Source: a virus. Taken from it: a DNA stretch of 64,000 nucleotides. The translations under genes were made by a program, and so were the position numbers. Shown here one piece after another: positions 50,263 to 59,981 of the stretch. A model generated the notes under the pieces. The model did no database searches. It saw only the letters and a list, made by a program, of their open reading frames with translations, and was not told where the DNA came from. Numbering within the stretch: position 1 is the first letter of the stretch; each line of letters begins with the position of its first letter. The stretch is taken from the IMG/VR virus record IMGVR_UViG_3300008954_000020, positions 1 to 64,000 of that record; one strand, 5' to 3'.

Positions 50263-51417
50263 TTAGAGTTTCTTGATTTGATCTGAGATGGCAGTTGCAT
50301 ACCTGTCCATCACACTATTCCCCGAAGGTGTAGCAGATACAGCAGTATTTTCTTCTACTTCTGAATCTTCCGTAACAACAGAAACAGCATCACTGAAGTA
50401 ACTTTCACGGAGAACCGTTAACTTCTCTTTATACTGTTCCTCTGTTTCAAATTCAATACCTTCGGAGAGGGCATTGAACTTTTCAATTTCTGTATCAACA
50501 AGTCCCTTTGAAACTTCAGCAAAGATTTCAACACATCGTGCTTCAATCAATCCTTTTCGGAGTTCCACATTCTTTTCTAGGGAATCGTTTAAATGTCCTT
50601 CTAATTCTGAAACTTTACCAACGAGTTCTTCGAGAAGATCAGTCTTCTCATCAGGAACGCTGATATAATGAGACTCAAAGAGTCCATGAAGTCCAGTAAG
50701 GAAACTTTCTGCGAGTTCACTCTTAATGCCAAGTTCGAGAGCGAGTTCATTTTCTTTCATCCACTCTTCTACGACATAACCGAGATAATCATCGAGTTTC
50801 TTAGAGAGCTCTTCTTTGGTAGTTTCGATGGCCTCATCGAGCTTCTCTGCGTACTCTGTATGTAATTCTTCATTGATTGCGTTGACTCGTTCTGAAACGG
50901 CTGCTTCAAAGATAGTAGTTGCCTTGGTTCTAAACTCTTCAGAAAGTTCTTCACCACCGAAGATAGCATCAACATGCTCCTTCATCTTGGGAGTATCAAT
51001 TTTTCCTGAAGCATCAGATGCAGACATCTTAGGTTCTTTCATTTTCTTCTTGCCTTTTGGAGGTTCGGTTGCTTTGGCGCCGGGCACTTCAGCATCGTCA
51101 ACATCGATAATAGTTTCAGCCTCTTCGAGTTCGTCCTCGTTTTTGGGTTGTCCACTATGAACATCAATTTCATCAATTTTTGCTTCGTTTGCGAGGCCAG
51201 ATTCTTTCTTAAGAAGTTCTTTGATTTCCTCTTCGGTCATCTTTGCCATCTTTTCAAGAGTTTCTTTAATATCAGACTCCTCGGCTTCCCGAGCGGTCAT
51301 CATTTCACGCACTTTTTCCATTTCTTTAGTCATAGTTTTACTTTCCTCGACATTTTTTGTCTTAACCCGCTCAAGGATGTCTTTTGCGGTTTGGATTGGA
51401 TCGTTTGTATTGGCCAT
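50263..51417 (-). CDS. 22: Prohead core scaffolding protein gp22
   Basis: The 384-residue protein is acidic and almost wholly helical, with many Glu/Lys heptads (SELEGHLNDSLEKNVELRK, EEQYKEKLTVLRESYF). It is the internal scaffold degraded by gp21 during head maturation. It is longer than T4 gp22 (269), mostly through an acidic N-terminal half. TATAAATA lies about 35 bases upstream of the ATG, and position between gp21 and gp23 is the T4 order. Confidence 0.88.
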   Translation of the reverse strand: MANTNDPIQTAKDILERVKTKNVEESKTMTKEMEKVREMMTAREAEESDIKETLEKMAKMTEEEIKELLKKESGLANEAKIDEIDVHSGQPKNEDELEEAETIIDVDDAEVPGAKATEPPKGKKKMKEPKMSASDASGKIDTPKMKEHVDAIFGGEELSEEFRTKATTIFEAAVSERVNAINEELHTEYAEKLDEAIETTKEELSKKLDDYLGYVVEEWMKENELALELGIKSELAESFLTGLHGLFESHYISVPDEKTDLLEELVGKVSELEGHLNDSLEKNVELRKGLIEARCVEIFAEVSKGLVDTEIEKFNALSEGIEFETEEQYKEKLTVLRESYFSDAVSVVTEDSEVEENTAVSATPSGNSVMDRYATAISDQIKKL

Positions 51418-51451
51418 CGATTGAGCTCCTTTTAGTGTCCTATCTAGTACT

Positions 51452-51459
51452 TATTTATA
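51452..51459 (-). promoter_or_regulatory. Late promoter TATAAATA of gp22
   Basis: Perfect late -10 element, 34 bases before the gp22 ATG, with AAAGGAG in the predicted leader. It should drive gp22 and gp23. Confidence 0.8.
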
Positions 51460-51462
51460 ATT

Positions 51463-52113
51463 TCAAATATTTCGAAGTCTATTTAAGAAATTCTCAAAAG
51501 CATTTATCTTCGCTTCTTGTAGTTCTCGGGCAGATGCCGATTCAATAGACCTTTTATATTCTTCAATTTCAACTGCTTTAATGATACCATTTTCCCAAAT
51601 CCATTCTCGTCCCTCCATAACACCTTCTACAAAAGCGTCAGGAGCAGACGGGTCAGAAACGATATCTACAGCCGCAAGCATGAAATCTTTTTGGACTTCA
51701 TTAATTCCATTCTTATTTTTTAGTGATCCCATTCCACGGGATGAAACACCTAAATTAGTACCTTCGTCAATTAAATTCTTGACGATTTTTCCATATGGTG
51801 TGTCCATGATTTTTGCTTTACCAAGGACATCAGTTCCTTCAACACGAAGTTCTTTAATAAGGTGAGATACTCGTTCTAAATTTACCGTTGGGCCTTCGGG
51901 ATGACCAAGTTCACCCATTGCTCTATTTTTATCCACATATTCTTTAACATACCGACCAACTTCTTTCATTAATGTGTCTTTTGGATATACACGACCATTT
52001 TTGTTCTTCTTTTCGGCCTGCATAAAAACACCCTCGATGAAGTATTCTTTCTTTCCGTTAGAATCTTCACAGATGAGTTGAACATTTTCAATTGTTTCGG
52101 TTATAAGTTTCAT
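51463..52113 (-). CDS. 21: Prohead core protease gp21
   Basis: The 216-residue S78-type serine protease (T4: 212) cleaves head proteins during maturation. GELGHPEGP holds the likely catalytic His, LGVSSRGMGSL the catalytic Ser, and VDIVSDPSAPDAFVEG the conserved C-terminal block. The start shares a base with the stop of gp68 (TGATG). Confidence 0.95.
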   Translation of the reverse strand: MKLITETIENVQLICEDSNGKKEYFIEGVFMQAEKKNKNGRVYPKDTLMKEVGRYVKEYVDKNRAMGELGHPEGPTVNLERVSHLIKELRVEGTDVLGKAKIMDTPYGKIVKNLIDEGTNLGVSSRGMGSLKNKNGINEVQKDFMLAAVDIVSDPSAPDAFVEGVMEGREWIWENGIIKAVEIEEYKRSIESASARELQEAKINAFENFLNRLRNI

Positions 52114-52418
52114 CAGTCTTCTTCGTTATCGCCTTTCCATTCTTTATCGACATAATTGAAGAATTCTTTCTTCTTTTCTTCGTCTTCGAATTCATCAGGA
52201 GATGAAACACCAAACTTATCTAAAGCCTTTTTAAAGAACTTTTGATATTCGGTTTCTTCTTCTACTTCTTCGTCCTTCTTTTCTAAAAGACGGAAACTTT
52301 CTTTCAGGTCATTGATTCTTACATCAACTTTTTCAAGAAGACATTGGTTGATCATCTCACGGGCTTCAGAGAGTTCATCAAGACTGACGGCATTAATGAT
52401 TGCTTTTTGTTTAAACAT
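52113..52418 (-). CDS. 68: Prohead core protein gp68-like
   Basis: The 101-residue helical protein (MFKQKAIINAVSLDELSEAR...) ends in a very acidic tail. Position between gp67-like and gp21, size and composition fit T4 gp68; sequence similarity alone would be weak. The ATG at 52418 has AAGGG eight bases upstream and a late promoter at 52446. Confidence 0.7.
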   Translation of the reverse strand: MFKQKAIINAVSLDELSEAREMINQCLLEKVDVRINDLKESFRLLEKKDEEVEEETEYQKFFKKALDKFGVSSPDEFEDEEKKKEFFNYVDKEWKGDNEED

Positions 52419-52431
52419 GTGTAGTTCCCTT

Positions 52432-52905
52432 TTAGGTTTCATCCTTATTTATATTTTTCTCGTCTTCGGACGATTTTTCTTCATCTTTTTTCACGGGTTC
52501 TTTTTCCTTCAGAGTAGAAACATATTGTTTTGCTTGTTTTTCAGCAACTTTGGGGCCAGGGAATAGTTCCCACCTTTTTCCATCAACATGAACTACAATA
52601 GGTTTTGTTGGGCCTAATCCCAATTTCTTTAATGTAATTTCATGTCCTTCATGTTCAATTGTTTTAAGAAAATATTCTTTTGACATTGCGGGGTCAGCAA
52701 GGAGAGAATCATCTGCTCCACCGTCAATTTGAGGGCCTGCCTCTGCTTCTTCCTCTTGTTCGTGAACACTTTGCATAATAGAAGATTTCTTTTCTTCTAC
52801 TTTGTCAACAATTAATTCACAGATTCTCTGCTCAAAGTCTTGTTTAAACCGAGTGATATCTCCAGATTCCAGTGAATCAACCATGTTAGATGAGTGAATA
52901 GTCAT
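52432..52905 (-). CDS. 67: Prohead core protein gp67-like
   Basis: The 157-residue protein has a helical N-terminus (DITRFKQDFEQRICELI), an acidic linker, a small ordered unit (HEITLKKLGLGPTKPIVVHVDG) and a highly charged tail. It occupies the gp67 place between portal and gp68. T4 gp67 is only 80 residues, so the call rests on order. It overlaps the portal stop as TAATG. Confidence 0.6.
   Translation of the reverse strand: MTIHSSNMVDSLESGDITRFKQDFEQRICELIVDKVEEKKSSIMQSVHEQEEEAEAGPQIDGGADDSLLADPAMSKEYFLKTIEHEGHEITLKKLGLGPTKPIVVHVDGKRWELFPGPKVAEKQAKQYVSTLKEKEPVKKDEEKSSEDEKNINKDET
52446..52453 (-). promoter_or_regulatory. Late promoter TATAAATA of gp68-gp21
   Basis: Perfect late -10 element 27 bases before the gp68 ATG, inside the 3' end of the gp67-like gene. 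Confidence 0.75.
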
Positions 52906-54434
52906 TAATACATCTCCGATGCGGCGTCGTTATACATTCCTTCTTCACGCTCACGAGCAATTTGCCTGTCCATTTCTTTAACTTCTTCGTCAGTTTGTCG
53001 GAGAAGATTTTTACGAACAAATTCCAATGAATAGTACTTACCTATGTATTCAGATGCGGTTTCTAAAATGTCAAAACGATCTCTTAAAATTTCAGTTTCT
53101 TTGGATTCTGCAAAATAAGAGTCTTTTAAATATTTAAATTGAATGTCTTGTCGGATAGCAGTAAAATCTTCTTCCTTCATTACACCCTTTAAAAGAAGTT
53201 GTGATCGTAAAGTTTCAATGAAGAGTAGTGAAAATCTATTTCTCAGTCTATCAATAAACTTAGAAAATTTAAGTTCATCACGACTAATTTCAGAAGCACG
53301 GCCCATATTGAATCCGTTATCTGCTTCTAATCTTGTGGATGGAACATCTAATGCTCTATAAAGTTTCTTTTGGAAGTATTCAACATCTTCCATTTCACCA
53401 AGGTTTTGACCACCATCAAGTGTAGAAATTTCTGTACCTTTACCACCTTCTCTTCGTGGTAACCAGAAATCTTCAAGCATGGACATGTGATTAGCATCAT
53501 CTGCAATTTCACCAGTGTTTGCATTATACACCAGTTTATTACGATAACGATTCATAATATCACGAAGATATTGTTCTGCCTTCATCTTTGGAAGTGAACC
53601 AACATCGATATAGAATATTCGTCTTTCGGGAGCACGAGCAATTCTGTAGATAACAACAGAATCTTCAATCATTCTTAATTGATTAAGTGGTTTGATTGCT
53701 TTGTGTAGGTATCCAACAATTCTTTTATTCGGATAGTCATAAAGTCCTGAGTGGGTGTATATGATACTGTCGGGATAAATCTTAAGATTTGTTCCAAACC
53801 CTTCATATGGATTACCTTTATCATTAAAAATGTAATATTCAGAATGTCCTGTTATAAGCGATGTTTCACCTGAGGCACCACCTGGCCCTTTAAGAGACAT
53901 TTTATCTTTTTTAATCTCTTTAACTTTTCGAATTTTAGTTGGGTCGATAGGACGAAGTTCTTGAATACCTTTTTTTGGATGTTTTTCATCGATAATAGTG
54001 TGATAATATAGCCGACTATCAATATACCATTTTCGGAAAATCTCATCACCTCTCCGATTAAAATCTAAAAGGTGAAGAATTTTATCAAACTCTTCTGTCA
54101 TAGTCTCTTTGATATTATCAGAAAGTTCAACATCGTCTAAAACTAGTTGAACAGGTGGTTTTGATTCGGTTGTAATTACGGCTTCGTTAACAATATCGGC
54201 AACTGCAGCATCGACTTCGTGATGTAAAATCATCGAACGATATTTGATAATCATATCAATATCGTTTTTAATCGTTCCGTCTAGGTCAACATATTGACCA
54301 TAAAGACCGCCGGCTTCAATAAGAGCCGCACCATCATCTGCTTCTGGTGGAGCAAACGATTTAATAGGAGCAGTTGGGGCTTCTGGTTGTGTTTTATTTC
54401 TACTTACAGAAAAACCGAAAAAGTTAATTGCCAT
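52905..54434 (-). CDS. 20: Portal vertex protein gp20
   Basis: The 509-residue protein (T4: 524) forms the dodecameric portal for DNA entry and head-tail joining. Landmarks are YRSMILHHEVDAAVADIVNEA, the wing region EFDKILHLLDFNRRGDEIFRKW, RAPERRIFYIDVGSLPKMKA and the clip/stem part LWRPRREGGKGTE-like DFWLPRREGGKGTEIST. GGATATTATATT precedes the ATG. Confidence 0.95.
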   Translation of the reverse strand: MAINFFGFSVSRNKTQPEAPTAPIKSFAPPEADDGAALIEAGGLYGQYVDLDGTIKNDIDMIIKYRSMILHHEVDAAVADIVNEAVITTESKPPVQLVLDDVELSDNIKETMTEEFDKILHLLDFNRRGDEIFRKWYIDSRLYYHTIIDEKHPKKGIQELRPIDPTKIRKVKEIKKDKMSLKGPGGASGETSLITGHSEYYIFNDKGNPYEGFGTNLKIYPDSIIYTHSGLYDYPNKRIVGYLHKAIKPLNQLRMIEDSVVIYRIARAPERRIFYIDVGSLPKMKAEQYLRDIMNRYRNKLVYNANTGEIADDANHMSMLEDFWLPRREGGKGTEISTLDGGQNLGEMEDVEYFQKKLYRALDVPSTRLEADNGFNMGRASEISRDELKFSKFIDRLRNRFSLLFIETLRSQLLLKGVMKEEDFTAIRQDIQFKYLKDSYFAESKETEILRDRFDILETASEYIGKYYSLEFVRKNLLRQTDEEVKEMDRQIAREREEGMYNDAASEMY

Positions 54435-54471
54435 AATATAATATCCTTGATTTTACAAGACGGGGAATCCG

Positions 54472-55011
54472 TCAGTTAGTCGTATCAGACTCCCAATGGG
54501 AATACTCTAATGTCACTTCAAATTGTTCAATTTCTGCTGTAGCGTCATAACTTAATTCAATTGAACCGACCGATGAAGGCCAAACATTTTCGAAAGTATA
54601 ACTTTTGATTACATTTCCTTGTCCATCCAACTGGTCAACTGACGCTCTTTGGAAGAGGTCTGAGAAGACATTGTTGCCGGGAACTCGTTGAACATTACCA
54701 ACATGTGTGTTGATTGCATCCGACCAGTTTTCAAATGTATTACGAATATTAAAATCCGTGTCATTATAGACAGTTAAAGTCCATGCTTCAAAAGTTCTGT
54801 TGCCGGGAATTTTTAATGTTCTTCCACGGAAAGGAATTTCTCCCACTTCAATAGTCGAACCTGGCAAAGATGCCGACCGTGCTAAGAATTGAATCTCCTC
54901 GGCAGCATCTCCCTGTTGGTTAACTACGGCAGGAAAGAATACATTACAGCGGAAGAGGTTAGCACGAGCGCCTCCACCACGGAGTCTTCCTTTAAATTCA
55001 TCAATACGCAT
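54472..55011 (-). CDS. 19: Tail tube protein gp19
   Basis: The 179-residue protein (T4: 163) polymerises into the tail tube. GARANLFRCNVFFP, LPGSTIEVGEIPFRGRTLKIPG and FEAWTLTVYNDTDF are the family's conserved beta segments. GGAGAG precedes the ATG. It follows the sheath gene in T4 order. Confidence 0.93.
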   Translation of the reverse strand: MRIDEFKGRLRGGGARANLFRCNVFFPAVVNQQGDAAEEIQFLARSASLPGSTIEVGEIPFRGRTLKIPGNRTFEAWTLTVYNDTDFNIRNTFENWSDAINTHVGNVQRVPGNNVFSDLFQRASVDQLDGQGNVIKSYTFENVWPSSVGSIELSYDATAEIEQFEVTLEYSHWESDTTN

Positions 55012-55028
55012 AATTTCTCTCCTTTAAT

Positions 55029-56969
55029 TTAGCCTGTTAACTCTGAGAAGTCCACGCCAGTACGGGTTGCAATGAAGTTAAGTTGAATGAAGTTAATTGA
55101 ACGAGCAGGTTTCACATAAATGTCTGCAACAAACTCATTTCTATCTATAACCTCTCCAGTGTTGTTTGATTCGTCACACACAACTTTGAAGTCGGTGATA
55201 CCTCTTCGTCCTTGAATATCACGGAGGAAGGGTTCAACCATATTTCGGAATTGTGCTCGAGTGAATGAATCATTAAGTTCAAAGAGTTGGAATTTAGCAG
55301 CAGTTGCGATTGCCTTCTCAAGAACAATGAACAATCTACGAACATTAATTCGGTCGAATGCACTTGGTTTTACCTGAAGTGTTTTATCACCGAAGAGTAC
55401 AACACCTTGGCCGGGGAAGGAAACAACTGGGTTGACTCCTTCTTTATAAAGTGCATCACGATGTGCTTTTCTTGGATTGAATGAAAGTCGTGTGATTCTC
55501 TTGATTTGTCCTCTGTTGAATCCAGCAGGGGAGAACCAAGGGTCAGCAACTTCATCAGTCCTTACACAAAGTCCTGCAACATCACCATTAAGGGGAACAT
55601 TGCGGAAAACATCGTTGTAACGGTCGAATTGATATTTGTAACCACTATCAAGAACAGCATACGAAGAACTTCTGTTCAGTGTCGTGTTTCGATATGTGAT
55701 AACATTATCTTTTTGTGTGGTAGTGTTCAGAACATCAACAACATCTGATGACTGTGGTGAAAGGAATGCAACGCAATCTTTTCTCTTGTCGCAAACTTCG
55801 TCAATTAAGAATTGACCATTTGCGGCATTACCAGGCCCACCGAGTAGAAGTGAAACATCGACTGTTTCTGCATCTTTGAATAGGTCGTAACCTTGGTCAA
55901 CATCAAGAATATCATTGTTAATTGCAGCTGCGCCGTTGTCATCCACACCACCAGCAAGTGCTGAATAGTCTGCTGTGTCATTCGTTCCGAACACACTTCC
56001 ACCTGTCAGAGCAGAACCCCATGCGGTGTTGGTACTACCAACATGTCCACCCCAGTAGATGTACTTAGAAGCCTTGTTAAGTTTTTCTTTGTAGTAGTTG
56101 ACTCCACCTTGGTCTGTTCGTGCATTTGATGCCTTAGACATAAATGGCCACGCTTCAAGAACGGTTCCTTCTGTACCAGACCACTTACCATCTGCATCAT
56201 AGACAACTACATGAAGTTCATCGAGTGAAGTTGCATTGTTGTTCTTTGTTGACCAATCGGATGTGCCGGGAGCAGAGTCTACATTATTGTAGAATCCCCA
56301 CTTGCGAGTTACAGTTGCGCCAGCAGTTAGTGCTTTTGTTAGTGCAGGAGTGATAGTTGCGGTCGCTCCATGTGCAGCAGACGAAAGAGCAGTAACTTTT
56401 ACGGCATCATGTTCGCCTGTTGTAGCATCAACAATTACTAGAGCATCTCCAACCGACAGCGAGCCGGTCGAACCCAACCCAAGGTGGAGTGATGTTGCAC
56501 CGACTGATGCAGCTGCACATAAACCTTGAACACCCGAAAGTGAACTTGAGAATGCAGCAGAACTGTCACAGGTTGAAACCTTTAGACTGTTTCCTAGAAC
56601 GCCGGGATATTTAGCAACCCAATTGTTCGAAGTAAAGTTACTGATACTATCGTAGTGTTCATCGTTGTTGATTAATAGTCCTGCGGCATCACCAGCATTC
56701 TTTGCTGCTGCACCACATACACGGACTACTTGTAGATTATTTCCATAGGCAAGGAAATTTGCAGCGGTGAAGAAATATTCGTATGTGTCATCATTTGGAT
56801 CACCAAAGAGATCACGGAGATTTGCTTCACTATCCACAAGTATTCGTTGTTTGGCTGGCCCCCATTGGAATGCACCAGCAATACCGCCACTTGTAGTGGC
56901 CACTGCTGGGATTATGGTGGTCAGGTCAATTTCTTTTACATTTACGCCTGGGCTGACTTGGAATCCCAT
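55029..56969 (-). CDS. 18: Tail sheath protein gp18
   Basis: The 646-residue contractile sheath protein (T4: 659) has the N-terminal SPGVNVKEIDLTTIIPAVATTSGG and the C-terminal domain with GQGVVLFGDKTL, INVRRLFIVLEKAIATAAKF and GVDFSELTG, which make the intersubunit handshake. The long middle insertion (about 100-330) with varied Ser/Ala/Gly repeats is the exposed domain. A late promoter lies 46 bases before the ATG. Confidence 0.96.
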   Translation of the reverse strand: MGFQVSPGVNVKEIDLTTIIPAVATTSGGIAGAFQWGPAKQRILVDSEANLRDLFGDPNDDTYEYFFTAANFLAYGNNLQVVRVCGAAAKNAGDAAGLLINNDEHYDSISNFTSNNWVAKYPGVLGNSLKVSTCDSSAAFSSSLSGVQGLCAAASVGATSLHLGLGSTGSLSVGDALVIVDATTGEHDAVKVTALSSAAHGATATITPALTKALTAGATVTRKWGFYNNVDSAPGTSDWSTKNNNATSLDELHVVVYDADGKWSGTEGTVLEAWPFMSKASNARTDQGGVNYYKEKLNKASKYIYWGGHVGSTNTAWGSALTGGSVFGTNDTADYSALAGGVDDNGAAAINNDILDVDQGYDLFKDAETVDVSLLLGGPGNAANGQFLIDEVCDKRKDCVAFLSPQSSDVVDVLNTTTQKDNVITYRNTTLNRSSSYAVLDSGYKYQFDRYNDVFRNVPLNGDVAGLCVRTDEVADPWFSPAGFNRGQIKRITRLSFNPRKAHRDALYKEGVNPVVSFPGQGVVLFGDKTLQVKPSAFDRINVRRLFIVLEKAIATAAKFQLFELNDSFTRAQFRNMVEPFLRDIQGRRGITDFKVVCDESNNTGEVIDRNEFVADIYVKPARSINFIQLNFIATRTGVDFSELTG

Positions 56970-57014
56970 ATTATCTCTCCTTAAAGTTAACTCGTCTGAG
57001 CGGGTGTTCAGAGA

Positions 57015-57022
57015 TATTTATA
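57015..57022 (-). promoter_or_regulatory. Late promoter TATAAATA of gp18
   Basis: Perfect late -10 element between gp17 and gp18; the leader of about 40 bases ends in AAGGAGAG before the gp18 ATG. Confidence 0.8.
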
Positions 57023-57041
57023 ATTTGCAACAATTCGACAT

Positions 57042-58703
57042 TTACCATTTAAAGTCATGGTCACGATCATCATCTTTGCTGATACCATACCATGCATCTC
57101 CATCAATATCTATGGTCGGCCCATTTTCCATATTAATGCCATCATCTATAAACCCGAATGGAGTTAACTCATCTTCTAATTTTTGTATTTTCTCTTGGAA
57201 TAGATTCTTTCTTAAATCAAAGTTAGTTAAATCTTTAAAGTATGATTGGGTTGTTAACCACCCAAAAAGAACCAATGTCATCATTAAATCGTCATGATGT
57301 CCTTTTTCTGCCTCATATGAATTGGCTTTTGCTACAAAGGAAACCATTTCTTCGATTGTATCAAAATCTTCAATAATTATTTTGTTTTCTTCTACCATAG
57401 ATTTTATGATAGAACATCCCAGTCTCTTGACTGCTTTTGTGGTTCTGACGCCCAATTGACTTTGTGCAGAGCCAAATCCGCCGTCAAGAGTTTGACCTTT
57501 TCTTCCACGAACAGATGTAACAAGAATATTATCATATTCTAGGTCGTGATGTAAGATATCTGCAACTTGGGCTCCAATATCATTAATTTCAATAAGTGCA
57601 TGTGCTGTATTGTATTTGTTTCCTACCATAAAGACAGCATTAGGCAAAACCATAGGAGACATTTTATTATTTTTGAAGGTACACACCACTCTATATGGAG
57701 TTTCGGTGATATCAACAACAACTATTGCATGATAATCAATTTCTTGTCCTCTTGAAACATCAACGCACATTACATATTGGTGGTCTTCTTTGGACTTTTC
57801 GTATATTTTAAGACCATCATCTGTTTTTTCAATTGGTGTCTTCCATGTTAGACACTTGAGTTTTTTGGGGTCAATAAGTGTTTGAGTACTACCAATGAAG
57901 TCACATTCAAATTCACATCGGAATTGTTCTTCGCTTGTATTGGCAATAGTTTGTTTCTTCCACTTTTCGTCCCGGCCGGGAACTTGATTCCAATGAACTT
58001 CTATCGGAATATATTCACTTCGTCCTTCTTCTGCATCAATCCACATCTTATAGAACATATTAAGTCCTTTAGGTGTTGATACGATTAGAACTTTGGTGTC
58101 TTTACCAGATGAAATTGTAGGATAAACCGAACTGAAGAATTCTTCAGCAACACCTGGCGGAACATATGCAAATTCGTCAAGGAAAATCATATTGAACGAA
58201 CCACCACGAACTGCACTAGATGAAGTCGCAGCAGCAATAACCTTGGAATGATTTTCTAATTCGATATTAGTTTTATTCCATTCTTCAATGCCCTGTTGCA
58301 ACCATTTGGGTAGATGTTCATATGCAAGTTTGAGTCGGGTTAAAAGTTCCCGTGCAGTTGCAAGTTTATTAGCAAGAATAGCAACATTCACTTCGGGATT
58401 AAATAAGATATAATGTAAAATGTATGCAACAACCGTTGTAGATTTGCCTGTTTGTCGGGGAAACTTGCAAATTACAAATCTATTATCATGAACTTTTGAT
58501 AATAAGTCTTCTTGGAAATCCCACGGTTCAAATTTTTGAAGCCCTTCATCAAGAGTAATAATTTTTACATATCTTTTAATGAAGTATAATGGGTCGGCCG
58601 CACATTTTAAATATTCCTCAACCTGTTTTTTAGTGAATTCTTGAGGAACATTTGAAGCCTTTAAATTGTGGTTACCAAGATAAAGATTACTCTTGTTTGC
58701 CAT
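57042..58703 (-). CDS. 17: Terminase large subunit gp17
   Basis: The 553-residue packaging motor (T4: 610) has an N-terminal ATPase with FPRQTGKSTTVV (Walker A), FNMIFLDEFAYVP (Walker B and catalytic Glu) and IVSTPKGLN (coupling motif), and a C-terminal nuclease with MCVDVSRGQEIDYHA (metal Asp), EINDIGAQVADIL and HHDDLMMTLVL. The ATG at 58703 is set by GAGG six bases upstream, within the end of gp16. Confidence 0.96.
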   Translation of the reverse strand: MANKSNLYLGNHNLKASNVPQEFTKKQVEEYLKCAADPLYFIKRYVKIITLDEGLQKFEPWDFQEDLLSKVHDNRFVICKFPRQTGKSTTVVAYILHYILFNPEVNVAILANKLATARELLTRLKLAYEHLPKWLQQGIEEWNKTNIELENHSKVIAAATSSSAVRGGSFNMIFLDEFAYVPPGVAEEFFSSVYPTISSGKDTKVLIVSTPKGLNMFYKMWIDAEEGRSEYIPIEVHWNQVPGRDEKWKKQTIANTSEEQFRCEFECDFIGSTQTLIDPKKLKCLTWKTPIEKTDDGLKIYEKSKEDHQYVMCVDVSRGQEIDYHAIVVVDITETPYRVVCTFKNNKMSPMVLPNAVFMVGNKYNTAHALIEINDIGAQVADILHHDLEYDNILVTSVRGRKGQTLDGGFGSAQSQLGVRTTKAVKRLGCSIIKSMVEENKIIIEDFDTIEEMVSFVAKANSYEAEKGHHDDLMMTLVLFGWLTTQSYFKDLTNFDLRKNLFQEKIQKLEDELTPFGFIDDGINMENGPTIDIDGDAWYGISKDDDRDHDFKW

Positions 58704-59151
58704 CAACTACCTCTGCATCAATCATGTTGTGTTCTATTTGTTTAACATTTTGTTTTACCATATCTTGCAATTCTTTTGTCGAACCAACAAATAAGGTATT
58801 ATTTGTGATGGTTCCTGCAAGTGGTGAATCGGGGTCTTGTTTTTTAATATCCTTCATCTTTTTATGAAGGTCAATTAAATCTTTGTTTGCATCGGAAACA
58901 CTTTTGATGAGTTGGGAAACAACTTCATATGCTCGTGGGGATTCTCCCTCCGATGCCACCCGAAGAATGCCATCGATTGCAACTTGTCCAGAGTCAATAA
59001 TGTGATGAAGATTATCTCGAACATCGGTGTAATCCTTATTAAGTTCAGGTTCATAGGCTTTAATTGCCTTTGGTTCTGACTGTTGGATTTCTTTTTCTTT
59101 ATGTTCGATATTTAATGCTTCTGAAAGTTTTTCGTCTACGCTTTTACTCAT
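58687..59151 (-). CDS. 16: Terminase small subunit gp16
   Basis: The 154-residue protein (T4: 164) recognises DNA and regulates gp17. The middle (NLHHIIDSGQVAIDGILRVASEGESPRAYEVV, about 47-78) is the T4 gp16-type helical core, followed by a coiled-coil part (DANKDLIDLHKKMKDI). It overlaps gp17 by 17 bases and its ATG overlaps the gp15 stop (ATGA). Confidence 0.9.
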   Translation of the reverse strand: MSKSVDEKLSEALNIEHKEKEIQQSEPKAIKAYEPELNKDYTDVRDNLHHIIDSGQVAIDGILRVASEGESPRAYEVVSQLIKSVSDANKDLIDLHKKMKDIKKQDPDSPLAGTITNNTLFVGSTKELQDMVKQNVKQIEHNMIDAEVVDGKQE

Positions 59152-59981
59152 GCTAATGTGTTACCTGCTGAATCAATTCCGTCTGTTCCCGTCATACCAT
59201 GTACACGGGTTGTTATTGTATAATCATAATCACTACCATATGTAGCGCCTGCTGGATTGGGTGTAATATCAATTCGTGATAGAGCACCCGTAAGTCCACT
59301 GAAAGTAGAATCTAGAGTATTGTCATATTGAACAGTGATAGCCGTCTTGATAACACCAGATGTCTTGACTGGACTGTACATGTAAGACCTTGCAACAAAT
59401 TCAAGATTCCACATAACAGACCGAATATCATCAAATGCTCCCTCATAATCGGATTCTACACTTGTACTTTGTAAAACAATTGGAACATCTACTTTTTGAT
59501 GAAGGTCATCTACGAGATTTAAATTAACTGTAAATTCTGGTGTAAAGTATGGTGCAATCTGTTCTAATATCTGTAGTCCATCATCCACAGTTTCAGTCAT
59601 AATATACAGACCAAAGTTTAAATTGTATGGAACAGAAGAATAATTTGATTTTACTTGGGCAGTAGTGAGTGATGAATTATAGGACTTGAGCCGATTAAGT
59701 GTATTAATTTTTCTAGCAGTATCATACTCAACTGATGATAATTCAAATCCGATTCGAGGAAGCGTCATACTCACATCTGTTTTATCTGGATTGGATAAAC
59801 GGTAGTCTTCCCTTAATCTACGAATGAACTTTGCTTGGTTTCCATAGGATATTGGAACCTTAATTTGTTTGATTTCAACTCCGGCTGAATTTTTACGAGA
59901 TACCTTGATGTTGTTGAATAATGATCCAAAAGCAATTACAGTATTACGAATACTCTTGTTGTAAAAATGGTCGCCAAACAT
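59148..59981 (-). CDS. 15: Tail sheath stabiliser and completion protein gp15
   Basis: The 277-residue protein (T4: 272) caps the sheath and joins tail to head. Landmarks are DHFYNKSIRNTVIAFGSLFN, KVPISYGNQAKFIRRLRED and LPRIGFELSSVEYD, all family typical. The start overlaps gp14 as TAATG. Confidence 0.94.
   Translation of the reverse strand: MFGDHFYNKSIRNTVIAFGSLFNNIKVSRKNSAGVEIKQIKVPISYGNQAKFIRRLREDYRLSNPDKTDVSMTLPRIGFELSSVEYDTARKINTLNRLKSYNSSLTTAQVKSNYSSVPYNLNFGLYIMTETVDDGLQILEQIAPYFTPEFTVNLNLVDDLHQKVDVPIVLQSTSVESDYEGAFDDIRSVMWNLEFVARSYMYSPVKTSGVIKTAITVQYDNTLDSTFSGLTGALSRIDITPNPAGATYGSDYDYTITTRVHGMTGTDGIDSAGNTLA

Noticed and set aside
56767-57297. 176-residue plus-strand open frame across the gp17-gp18 junction
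   Set aside because: It is antisense to two certain genes, has no ribosome site, and its composition is unlike a real protein.
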